DNA from: Kutzneria sp. CA-103260
Lineage (GTDB): Bacteria; Actinomycetota; Actinomycetes; Mycobacteriales; Pseudonocardiaceae
Direction of reading: 5' to 3'
Length of the DNA stretch: 64,000 nucleotides
Assembly (NCBI RefSeq): GCF_018263855.1
Contig: NZ_CP073318.1
Coordinates: 558,001 to 622,000, forward strand
Shown: positions 10,054 to 17,155 of the stretch, in pieces
How positions within the stretch are numbered: position 1 is the first letter of the stretch
How the letters are laid out: each line of letters starts with the position of its first letter
Notes under the pieces: model-generated
What the model was told of the DNA's origin: nothing
The model's database searches: none
What the model saw: the letters and a program-made list of their open reading frames with translations, nothing else
Translations under genes and position numbers: made by a program

Positions 10054-10059
10054 GAGTTG

Positions 10060-10098
10060 TCACCCCCAATCCTGCGAAGTCGCCAGGATTGGGGGTGA
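10060..10098 (+). terminator. terminator hairpin after mshC
   Basis: TCACCCCCAATCCTG (10060-10074) and its exact complement (10084-10098) form a 15-bp stem with a 9-base loop, six bases after the mshC stop. There is no U-tract, as is common in actinomycetes. Confidence 0.8.
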
Positions 10099-10104
10099 TT
10101 CTGT

Positions 10105-10287
10105 TCAGTCGGGCACGCCGGGTGGTGCTGCGGGGCCACCGTGGACGGACACCGAGGGATGATCAACAGTGATCTCGCCGGCCACCGGCCGGGTCACGCG
10201 CCGCCGCCCGTCACCCGGCTCACCAGCCACGACGTCCGGTTGAAGTAGTGGTTGACGCACGGGGTGGTGGCGAGCGAATTCCCGCAC
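10105..10287 (-). other. degenerate stretch, possible remnant of a regulator C-terminus
   Basis: The minus-strand frame is open for about 60 codons. Two short pieces, EFARHHPVR and TRPVAGEITV, faintly resemble the C-terminal sensor part of XRE/MmyB-type regulators (pattern W-A-x-H-x-V-R then H-P-V-V-G-E-L-T-L). The intervening bases do not fit, and no helix-turn-helix precedes it. It may be a decayed gene end or chance; nothing else was seen between the mshC terminator and the HNH gene. Confidence 0.15.
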
Positions 10288-10291
10288 AGCC

Positions 10292-11362
10292 TCAGAACGG
10301 AGGCTCTTCCACCGGCTCCGGCTTGGCGGTGTAGGTCTGTCCCCACCGGGTCTCGATGGTGGTGGTGCCGTCGTCGGTGATGGTGACTTTCGCCTTGGTG
10401 GCGTGCTTGTAGCGGTGATGCCTCCGGTCCAGGGGTCCCAGGTTCGCCCCAGTGCTCTTACCCTCCGGCCATGCCACCGCGTGGTCGATGTCGCAGGACC
10501 GTGCGGGATGGGAGCAGCAGGGCATCACGCACGTCCTGTGTCGCGTCCGGATGAAGCGGTCGACATCGGCCTTCGGGCGGTAGACCCCTGGGCTGTACTC
10601 CAACAACTGTCCCGCCGTATCGGTGAGCAGCCGATGGAACACGGTCCCCGGATGAGTCATGAGATCCCGCACCACCTCCGCCGGGATCACCTGCCCGGTG
10701 TCCAGTCGCCCCGGCCGCTCGTCGACGCCCAGCAGGGCGGTGATCGGCACGGTGACCTGGATGAGCACCTTGGACCCCGCACTCTTCGGTTCCTCCAACA
10801 CCAACGCGGCCAACACATCCGCGCGAACCGCGTCCATCGACCGGTCGGCCTTGGGTTCCTGGCGGGCCAGGCGGTCGATCTTGGCGTACATCATCTGGGC
10901 GATCTCTACCGGCTGCTCGCACTTGAGGGCAGCCATGCCGTCTTCCTCGTCGTAGAGCACGACTTTCCGGTCTCGACGCCGTTGCTCGCGCCGCTGGGCA
11001 TACGCTGCGGGATCCGCCCGCCGCAACCGTGCCTGCACCGATCGGCGAAGCTGCTGGCAGCACCGGCCTTCAGCGGTCTCCAACGTCTTGGCCACGGCCT
11101 TCTGTGCCAGTTCGGGCTGATAGTCCTCGGTCGGATCGACCAACCCGTGGGCGGACCACTCGCTGATCACCCCGGCGTCCATGGCGTCCAGCACGTCGGG
11201 AAACACTGTGGCCACGCGGGTAGCCCAGTCGACGAGGGAGGAAGCGTTGCTGGGCGACAGCTGTAGCGCCATCCCGATGTCGTTGGCCGCCCAGTCGTCG
11301 ACGTTCAACTCGGCGATCAACCGCAACCGGTTCGGCCTGGCGATGCCGGATGGCCCGCTCAC
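10292..11362 (-). CDS. DUF222/HNH endonuclease protein, probably frameshifted at its N-terminus
   Basis: A 356-residue member of the actinobacterial DUF222 plus HNH family (the 13E12 repeat family in mycobacteria). The C-terminal HNH centre is seen in CVMPCCSHPARSCDIDHAVAW with NLGPLDRRHHRYKH. The GTG start at 11362 gives an odd beginning (VSGPSGIARPN). A better family N-terminus, MEEKVARLIERERAIRHRQAE, lies in the neighbouring frame from ATG 11393 and joins RLRLIAELN only if one base is skipped near 11330-11345. Either the gene is recently frameshifted or the window has a one-base error there. Nuclease activity for the family is presumed, not established. Confidence 0.75.
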   Translation of the reverse strand: MSGPSGIARPNRLRLIAELNVDDWAANDIGMALQLSPSNASSLVDWATRVATVFPDVLDAMDAGVISEWSAHGLVDPTEDYQPELAQKAVAKTLETAEGRCCQQLRRSVQARLRRADPAAYAQRREQRRRDRKVVLYDEEDGMAALKCEQPVEIAQMMYAKIDRLARQEPKADRSMDAVRADVLAALVLEEPKSAGSKVLIQVTVPITALLGVDERPGRLDTGQVIPAEVVRDLMTHPGTVFHRLLTDTAGQLLEYSPGVYRPKADVDRFIRTRHRTCVMPCCSHPARSCDIDHAVAWPEGKSTGANLGPLDRRHHRYKHATKAKVTITDDGTTTIETRWGQTYTAKPEPVEEPPF

Positions 11363-11480
11363 GTTCGATCAAGCGAGCGACTTTCTCTTCCATGCCAACG
11401 ATTTTACTTGCCAGAGAGATCGAACTCGCCACTCGAACGGGTGGAAACTGTTGTGGGACAAGAACTGTTGATGGAGGCCT

Positions 11481-11623
11481 TGCGGGGCAAGGACTCAGGG
11501 TAGAAGGACTGCGGGGCAAGGCTTCGGGAGGGGGAGTGCAAGGCAAGGACTTCGGGGCACAAGTACCGCAAGGCAAGGGCTTCGGGCTGAAGTGCTGCAA
11601 GGGCAAGGAGTTTGGCTGAAGAG
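11481..11623. repeat. five degenerate 27-30 bp tandem repeats
   Basis: Units start at 11481, 11510, 11537, 11567 and 11596. They share the core TGC(G/A)(G/A)GGCAAGG-CTTCGGG followed by 8-10 variable bases. The array sits between the HNH gene start and the SDR stop. No coding frame runs cleanly through it on either strand. It could be a transcript-end structure or a mobile minisatellite. Confidence 0.6.
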
Positions 11624-11629
11624 AGGGGA

Positions 11630-12361
11630 TCAGGGCAGGGGGCGGCCGTCGAGGAAGAAGCCGCCGGTGGGGCCGTCGGCGGGGAGGGTGGCGGCCCAGA
11701 CCACGCCGCGGGCGCTGTCGGCGGCGGGGCGGTCGTGCTCGTCGTCGCCGCGTTCGGGGTGGGTGGCGGTGGAGCCGGGGTCGACGGCGTTGACGAGGAT
11801 GGGGGTGTCCACGAGGGCGTGGGCGAGCATCTCGGTGACCACGTTGAGGGCGTGCTTGCCGAAGGAGTGGGCGGGGGCCCGCAGGCTGGCGCCGAGGTCG
11901 AGGCCGGCGGAGATCTGCAGGGCGGAGTTGCTGGAGACGTTGACGATACGGGCGGCGGGTGCGGCCTTGAGCAGCGGCAGCAGGGTCTGGACCAGCTGCC
12001 ACGGACCGAGCACGTCGACGTCGATGGCGGAGCGCACGGCGTCGATGTCGGCGTCGAGGGCGGACAGGACGGTGAAGTCGACGACGTCGCTGGCGTTGTT
12101 GACGAGCACGTCGAGGTGGCCGAAGGACCAGCTGAGGTATTCGGCGACGGCAGCCATGGTGGCGGGCGAGGTGAGGTCGAGGCGTAGGGCGGTGGCGGCG
12201 AGGCCGTCCCGGCGGAGCTGGGCGGCGAGCGTGTCGACGCGGGCGAGGTCGCGGGCGGTGAGAATCACGTGGTAGCCCTGCTCGGCGAGCTGTTGGGCCA
12301 CGGCGAAGCCGATGCCGATGGGGCGGCTGACGCCGGTGATGAGAGCGGTCTTGGTGGTCAT
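11630..12361 (-). CDS. SDR-family oxidoreductase lacking the catalytic Tyr
   Basis: A 243-residue short-chain dehydrogenase/reductase with a Rossmann fold. The nucleotide-binding TGVSRPIGIGFA, the VLVNNAS motif and the VNVSSNSA strand carrying the catalytic Ser are present. Where the family has YxxxK, the sequence reads PAHSFGKHAL: Lys is kept but Tyr is His, encoded CAC (TAC would restore Tyr). The protein may be a weakened enzyme, use His, or carry a mutation. It lies four bases after the MFS exporter gene on the same strand, so both are probably under the divergent TetR regulator. Confidence 0.85.
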   Translation of the reverse strand: MTTKTALITGVSRPIGIGFAVAQQLAEQGYHVILTARDLARVDTLAAQLRRDGLAATALRLDLTSPATMAAVAEYLSWSFGHLDVLVNNASDVVDFTVLSALDADIDAVRSAIDVDVLGPWQLVQTLLPLLKAAPAARIVNVSSNSALQISAGLDLGASLRAPAHSFGKHALNVVTEMLAHALVDTPILVNAVDPGSTATHPERGDDEHDRPAADSARGVVWAATLPADGPTGGFFLDGRPLP

Positions 12362-12365
12362 GGTG

Positions 12366-13817
12366 TCACTCGCTTTCGGGTGCTTGCTGGGCGTGCTTGG
12401 GCAGGAGGCCGACGAGCAGCAGGGCCAGGGCGTAGCCGCCGGCGCAGATGCCGAACACGAGCTCGGCGGCGGAGAAGTAGGACGAGGGGGACGGCCCGAG
12501 GTTGGCGAAGAACACGGTGCCGAGGGCGGCGACGCCGATGGCGCTGGCGAACTGCTGGGCGGCGTTGAGCACGCCGGCGCCGGTGCCGACCTCCTCGGGC
12601 GTGGCGTCGCCGAGGATGAAGTCGAACAGGGGGATGAACAGCAGGCCGGAGCCGATGCCGGTGACGAACAGGGCCGGGGTCAGCGTCCACACGGTGAGGT
12701 CCGCGCCCCAGTGGGCGGTGGTCCACCACAGGCCGAGCAGGCCGACGGCGGCGATAGCCAGGCCGAGGTGCAGGTTGGCGCGCCCGAGCTTCTCGGCGAG
12801 CAGGGTGCCGGAGGCGAGGGTGGAAGCCGCGGTGCCGACGGCCCACGGGATCAGCGCGAGGCCGGTGTCCAGCGGGGACCAGCCGAGGCCGGATTGCAGC
12901 AGTAGGTTCACGACGAGGACGAACGCGCTGAGCGAGGCGTAGCTGGCGGCGACGATCACCAGGCCGACCACGAAGCCGCGCTTGGTGAACAGCGACGGCG
13001 TGATGACCGGATGCCGGCTGCGGCGTTCGGAGCCGACGAACAGACCGAAGAGCACGACAGCGGCGGCGATCATGGCGTACGTCCACGCGGGCCAGCCGAG
13101 GTCACGGCCCTGGATGAGCGGCACGATCAGCAGCGCCGAGGCGACGGTCAGCAGGCCGACGCCGAGCAGGTCGAGACGGGCGCCGCGGTCCTCGCCGCTG
13201 TGGCGGGGCATGACGCGCCAGCCGAGCAGGCCGGCCAGGACGCCGATCGGGACGTTGATCAGGAAGATCGAGCGCCACTCGCTGCCGAACAGGTTCAGGT
13301 GCAGCAGCCAGCCGGCCAGGATCGGGCCGGCCACGGTGGCCAGGCCCATGATCGGGCCGATCGGGGCCATCGCCTTGCGGAAGTGCTGGGGCGGGAAGAC
13401 GAGCTTCAGCAGGGCCATGCCCTGCGGGATCATCACCGAGCCGAACAGGCCCTGGCCCAGGCGGGCGACGATCAGGAAGCCGGCGCTGGGGGCCAGGCCG
13501 CAGGCCAGCGAGGCGGCGGTGAAGCCGGCCATGCCGATCAGGAACAGCCGGCGGCGGCCGAGCAGGTCGCCGAGCCGGCCGGAGGTGATCAGGCCGAGGG
13601 CGAAGGCGGCGGTGTAGGCGGACAGGACCCACTGCAGGGTCATCGGGCCGCCGCCGAGGTCGGCGCGGATGGACGGGCCGGCCAGGTTGGCCACGCTGGT
13701 GTCGATGAGGTCCATGAGCTCGGCGGCGACCACGACCACCAGCACCAGCCAGGCCCGGCTGAGGGGGAGCGGTGGCGGGGCGGCTCGAGACTCTGACGAA
13801 CTAAGTTCGATGTTCAC
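12366..13817 (-). CDS. MFS drug exporter, DHA2 (EmrB/QacA) type
   Basis: A 483-residue 14-helix transporter. The first helix contains ELMDLIDTSVANLAGPSI, the DHA2 motif D1. The loop GRLGDLLGRRRLFLIG is MFS motif A, and the fifth helix region GLATVAGPILAGWL matches motif C of antiporters. It should expel hydrophobic compounds by proton exchange. The start is GTG 13817; no clear ribosome site precedes it, because operator-like sequence fills that position. The divergent TetR gene and the operators covering both starts indicate repression by TetR and induction by substrate. Confidence 0.88.
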   Translation of the reverse strand: MNIELSSSESRAAPPPLPLSRAWLVLVVVVAAELMDLIDTSVANLAGPSIRADLGGGPMTLQWVLSAYTAAFALGLITSGRLGDLLGRRRLFLIGMAGFTAASLACGLAPSAGFLIVARLGQGLFGSVMIPQGMALLKLVFPPQHFRKAMAPIGPIMGLATVAGPILAGWLLHLNLFGSEWRSIFLINVPIGVLAGLLGWRVMPRHSGEDRGARLDLLGVGLLTVASALLIVPLIQGRDLGWPAWTYAMIAAAVVLFGLFVGSERRSRHPVITPSLFTKRGFVVGLVIVAASYASLSAFVLVVNLLLQSGLGWSPLDTGLALIPWAVGTAASTLASGTLLAEKLGRANLHLGLAIAAVGLLGLWWTTAHWGADLTVWTLTPALFVTGIGSGLLFIPLFDFILGDATPEEVGTGAGVLNAAQQFASAIGVAALGTVFFANLGPSPSSYFSAAELVFGICAGGYALALLLVGLLPKHAQQAPESE

Positions 13818-13847
13818 GAACTAAGTTCTACTGGGCGAACTTAGTTC
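13798..13847. promoter_or_regulatory. three TetR-type operators
   Basis: The 11-bp palindrome GAACTWAGTTC occurs three times: 13798-13808, 13818-13828 and 13837-13847. Centres are 20 and 19 bases apart, so all face the same side of the helix. The first lies inside the exporter coding start, the second abuts its GTG, and the third lies close to the TetR promoter. Copies two and three also form a 14-bp inverted repeat. This suggests joint repression of exporter and regulator. Confidence 0.75.
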
Positions 13848-13869
13848 GTGTCAAGCTAGAGTGGTGCCC

Positions 13870-14583
13870 ATGCCCGTCGACCCCAAGCAGCGCCGCGCCG
13901 CCCGGCACGCCCAGCCCGGCGCGGACGCCGCGCCCGCGCCGCGCAAGGCGCCGATCACCACCGACCGCATCACCGACGCCGCGCTGCACGTCATCGCCAC
14001 CGAGGGCTACGAGGCGCTGACCATCCGCCGGGTCGCCAACGTGCTCGACACCGGGCCGTCCTCGCTGTACGCGCACATCGTCAACAAGGACGACCTCGAC
14101 GACCTGATCATGGGGCAGGTCTACGCCGGGATCGTGCTGCCCGAACCGGACCCGGCCTCGTGGCGGGAGCAGCTGCGCGAGGTGTACGGCCAGATCCGCG
14201 ACCAGTACCTGAAATACCCCGGCGTCGCCCGGGCCGCGATGGCGACGGTTCCCACCCACCTGGAGACCCTGCGGGTCGGCGAAGGGCTGCTGGCGATCAT
14301 GCTCGCTGGCGGCGTCGAGCCGCGGACCGCCGCCTGGGCCCTCGACGCGCTCACCCTGTACGTCGGCGCGTACACCCTGGAACGCGCGCTTGTCCAACAG
14401 CGCCAACAACATCACGGCGACGAGTGGGTCCTCAGCCGGGACGAGCTCGTCAGCCGGATGACCGCTCTGCCGGCCGACCGCTTCCCGCACACCCGTGAGC
14501 ACGCGGCCGAGTTGGCCGCCGGCGCCGGTCACGACCGATTCGACTTCACCATCGGCCTGATCATCGACAACCTCGGAAAGTGA
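13870..14583 (+). CDS. TetR-family transcriptional repressor
   Basis: A 237-residue regulator with an N-terminal helix-turn-helix (ITTDRITDAALHVIATEGYE, then TIRRVANVL-GPSSLYAHI). The C-terminal ligand domain is variable and helical. It is divergent from the DHA2 exporter with operator palindromes between them, so it most likely represses the exporter-SDR pair and itself. ATG 13870 is chosen; TAGAGT at 13857-13862 would make a leaderless message. An in-frame GTG at 13861 is a weaker alternative. Confidence 0.88.
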   Translation: MPVDPKQRRAARHAQPGADAAPAPRKAPITTDRITDAALHVIATEGYEALTIRRVANVLDTGPSSLYAHIVNKDDLDDLIMGQVYAGIVLPEPDPASWREQLREVYGQIRDQYLKYPGVARAAMATVPTHLETLRVGEGLLAIMLAGGVEPRTAAWALDALTLYVGAYTLERALVQQRQQHHGDEWVLSRDELVSRMTALPADRFPHTREHAAELAAGAGHDRFDFTIGLIIDNLGK

Positions 14584-14601
14584 CAACCCCTATTCCGCCG
14601 T

Positions 14602-14620
14602 TTAGCTGAGGCTCACCTAA
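14602..14620 (+). promoter_or_regulatory. iron box (IdeR/DmdR/DtxR type)
   Basis: The 19-bp sequence TTAGCTGAGGCTCACCTAA matches the actinobacterial IdeR/DmdR consensus TTAGGTTAGGCTCACCTAA at 17 of 19 positions, including both TTAG/CTAA ends. It lies 76 bases before the DUF1540 start, where a promoter is expected, so repression under iron-replete conditions is the likely effect. Confidence 0.7.
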
Positions 14621-14695
14621 TTGATTTCGTGTTGCGATCATGGGATTCCACTGGCAGCGTCGGCCCCGCCGAACATGACACCATGAGGAGTGCTC

Positions 14696-14998
14696 ATGAC
14701 CACCACGGATATGCCGGCTGTCAGCGAGTGCACCGTCACGGGGTGCTCATACAACCACGACGGCTGCCACGCCTTCGCGATCACGGTCAGCGGGGAGCAC
14801 GGCCACGCCGACTGCGCCACCTTCATTCCGTTGGCCCGCAAGGGAGGCCTGCCGATGGCGATCGCCAAGGTGGGCGCCTGCTCCCGCACCGACTGCATGC
14901 ACAACCGCGACCTGGAGTGCACGGCACCCGGTGGCGTGCGGATGGCGCCGGGCGTCGGGGAGAACACCACCAACTGCATGACTTACGCTCGGATGTAG
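14696..14998 (+). CDS. DUF1540 protein, two Cys-rich modules
   Basis: A 100-residue protein built of two Cys-rich units. The first has CTVTGCSYN, then a Cys in DGCHAF and a final Cys in ADCATF. The second has CSRTDCMHN, then LEC and NCMTY. This C-x4-C spacing is typical of DUF1540 and suggests small metal sites. A GAGGAG ribosome site five bases before ATG 14696 fixes the start. The upstream iron box suggests it is made in iron starvation, for example as a metal-binding or signalling protein. No biochemical role is known for the family. Confidence 0.8.
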   Translation: MTTTDMPAVSECTVTGCSYNHDGCHAFAITVSGEHGHADCATFIPLARKGGLPMAIAKVGACSRTDCMHNRDLECTAPGGVRMAPGVGENTTNCMTYARM

Positions 14999-15005
14999 CC
15001 GTCGA

Positions 15006-15040
15006 TCACGCGGCCGGGGAGTTGCTCTCCGGCCGCGTGA
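15006..15040. terminator. bidirectional terminator
   Basis: TCACGCGGCCGG (15006-15017) and its exact complement (15029-15040) form a 12-bp stem with an 11-base loop. It lies between the convergent DUF1540 and methyltransferase genes. Confidence 0.8.
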
Positions 15041-15044
15041 ACGG

Positions 15045-15782
15045 CTAATTCGACTTGGCGGTGAAGACGGCGAAGCTCGGACTTTGGCGCAGGTCGGCCC
15101 AGAATTCCTCGCCGCGCTCGTCCACCGGCACGATGGTCGGCGCGCGGGTGATCTCGACCAGGCCGGCTCGGCCCAGGGCGCCCTCGAACGCGCCGACCGG
15201 CCAGAAGAAGGAGTCGAAGGCGAACGCCGGCTCGTCGAGCACCCGCACCGACACCGGCTGCCGGAAGGTCGCCGAGCCGGTCCGGACCACGTCGTAGCCG
15301 TAGCGGCCGTAGGGCCCGGCCAGGACGTCGAAGTCGGCGTCGGGGTTGGGCACCAGCACCACCAGCGTGCCGCCGGGGGCCAGGTTGGCCGCGAGGTTGG
15401 CGGTCATCCGGTCCAGCGCGGCCGGATCGTCGGCGTAGCCGAGCAGCCACACCGCCGTCACGATGTCGAAGCCGCCCAGCACCGGCAGTTCGGCGGCGTC
15501 CAGCTGGCGGTACTTGATGCCGCGAGGTTCCTTGTCCTCCCTGTGGTTCGCGTACGCCACCATCTCGGCCGAGGAGTCGACGGCGACCACCTCGGCCGCG
15601 CCCAGATCGGCGAACACGCGGGGATAGAAACCGGTGCCGCAGGCGACGTCCAGCACCGACCTGCCGGCCAGATCCGGCAGCGCGGACAGGAACGTGGCCT
15701 GTTCGGCCAGTCCGGTGGGAATGTGCTTGGCGCGCTCGTAGGTCTGGCCGAGCGCGTCGTACTGCTCGTCGGATTCCGCCAT
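15045..15782 (-). CDS. class I SAM-dependent methyltransferase
   Basis: A 245-residue methyltransferase. VLDVACGTGFYPRVFA (motif I) and VVAVDSSAEMVAYA (acidic residue binding the SAM ribose) are clear, followed by FDIVTAVWLLGYADD and LAPGGTLVVLVPN (motifs II/III). The C-terminal half is hydrophobic and probably binds a small molecule. It follows the FAD monooxygenase gene by about 40 bases on the same strand, so the two may modify one natural product. No other biosynthetic genes are nearby, and the substrate is unknown. Confidence 0.85.
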   Translation of the reverse strand: MAESDEQYDALGQTYERAKHIPTGLAEQATFLSALPDLAGRSVLDVACGTGFYPRVFADLGAAEVVAVDSSAEMVAYANHREDKEPRGIKYRQLDAAELPVLGGFDIVTAVWLLGYADDPAALDRMTANLAANLAPGGTLVVLVPNPDADFDVLAGPYGRYGYDVVRTGSATFRQPVSVRVLDEPAFAFDSFFWPVGAFEGALGRAGLVEITRAPTIVPVDERGEEFWADLRQSPSFAVFTAKSN

Positions 15783-15823
15783 GGCGCAACGGTAGTGGCA
15801 AAGGCGGTGCCCGAACGGGCGGA

Positions 15824-17035
15824 TCAGCGCCGGGCGAAGGCGGGCGCGTGCTCGGGGCGCAGGCCCACGCCGATCAGGTAGGCCGGCACCACCGACGCGG
15901 CCGGGAACAGCCGCAGCAGGCGGACGAACGCCTTCGGCGGCCCGTTGCGCACGCCGGCGACGATCGGCACCGCGATGGCCCGGTGCATCATGCCCTGCAA
16001 AGCCTGCACGAGGATGGTCGGCAGCAGCCGTCGGGACCGCACCTTGGCGAGCTCCTTCGACGTGACCTGCCCGCGCCGCAGCGGTTTCGCGAGCAGGGCG
16101 GCCGCGGCGACGGCGTCCTGCACGGCCAGGTTGATGCCGACGCCGCCCATCGGCGACATGGCGTGCGCGGCGTCGCCGATGCACAGCAGGCCGTCGATGT
16201 GCCAGCGGTTGAGCCGGTTCAGCCGCACCTCGAGGAACTTCACGTCGTCCATCGACTCGACCTCGCCGACGCGGTCGGCCAGCCACGGGATGAGCTCGGC
16301 GACGTTGCGGCGGAAGCGGGTCACGCCGTCGGCCCGCAGCTGCGGATCGCTGCCCTTGCGGCCGATGTAGCCGAGTTGCAGGTGCTCCTCGCGGGGAATG
16401 ACGACCATGAAGCGACCGGCCCCGGCGTGTGGCATCAACGCCTGCGCGCGGTCGGATTCCTTGCGGGACAAGCGGAACCACCAGGCGTCGATCGGCACCG
16501 GCAGCTCCTTCGGCCGCAGTTCGGCCTGGTGCCGGGCGATCGACCAGCGGCCGTCGCACGCGACCGTGAGATCGGCCCGGATCTCGCCCGTCTCGCCGTC
16601 CTCGGTGCGGTAGCGCACGCCGCGCACCACACCGTTCTCGCGGATCAGGTCGGTGGCCTCGGTGCGCATCCGCAGCGTGAACGTCGGTTCCTCGGCCGCG
16701 GCCTCGGCGAGCATGGTGAGCAGATCCCACTGCGGCACCATCGCGATGTACGGATGGCGCACGCGCAGCCGGCGCAGATCGCCGACGCAGACCTCCTGGT
16801 CGTCGCCGAGCGGGAACACGATCCGGTCCAGCCGGCTCTGCGGCAGCTTGGCGAAGCGCTCGCCGAGACCGAGCTCGTCCAACAGCTGCAACGTTGTCGG
16901 GTGCACTGTGTCGCCACGGAAGTCGCGCAGGAAGTCGCCGTGCTTCTCCAGCACGGTCACGTCCACGCCGCCGCGGGCCAGCAGCAGTCCCAGCACCATG
17001 CCGGCGGGGCCGCCGCCGATGATCACGCAGCCCAT
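15824..17035 (-). CDS. FAD-dependent monooxygenase (aromatic hydroxylase type)
   Basis: A 403-residue flavoprotein of the p-hydroxybenzoate-hydroxylase class (FAD_binding_3). It has the N-terminal GGGPAGMVLGLLLAR dinucleotide site, VACDGRWS (the DG motif) and GDAAHAMSPMGGVGINLAVQDA (the GD motif). The C-terminus after residue 330 is helical and lacks a thioredoxin-like extension. A GGAGG ribosome site lies five bases before ATG 17035, so this start is preferred over the in-frame GTG two codons upstream. It probably forms an operon with the downstream methyltransferase and hydroxylates an unidentified small molecule. Confidence 0.88.
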   Translation of the reverse strand: MGCVIIGGGPAGMVLGLLLARGGVDVTVLEKHGDFLRDFRGDTVHPTTLQLLDELGLGERFAKLPQSRLDRIVFPLGDDQEVCVGDLRRLRVRHPYIAMVPQWDLLTMLAEAAAEEPTFTLRMRTEATDLIRENGVVRGVRYRTEDGETGEIRADLTVACDGRWSIARHQAELRPKELPVPIDAWWFRLSRKESDRAQALMPHAGAGRFMVVIPREEHLQLGYIGRKGSDPQLRADGVTRFRRNVAELIPWLADRVGEVESMDDVKFLEVRLNRLNRWHIDGLLCIGDAAHAMSPMGGVGINLAVQDAVAAAALLAKPLRRGQVTSKELAKVRSRRLLPTILVQALQGMMHRAIAVPIVAGVRNGPPKAFVRLLRLFPAASVVPAYLIGVGLRPEHAPAFARR

Positions 17036-17155
17036 GGCCACCTCCAGAATTCATCGCCTGTTGAATAGGTTGCCACCGTCCGGTCGGCCCGGTCAAGTCG
17101 CCTCACCCGCCCAGCCGATGCGCCCGCCGCGAGGCCCAGGGCAGGCTTGGCCACC

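Noticed and set aside
10105..10287. A working XRE/MmyB-type regulator
   Set aside because: Only two short segments resemble the family and no helix-turn-helix is present; at most a remnant.
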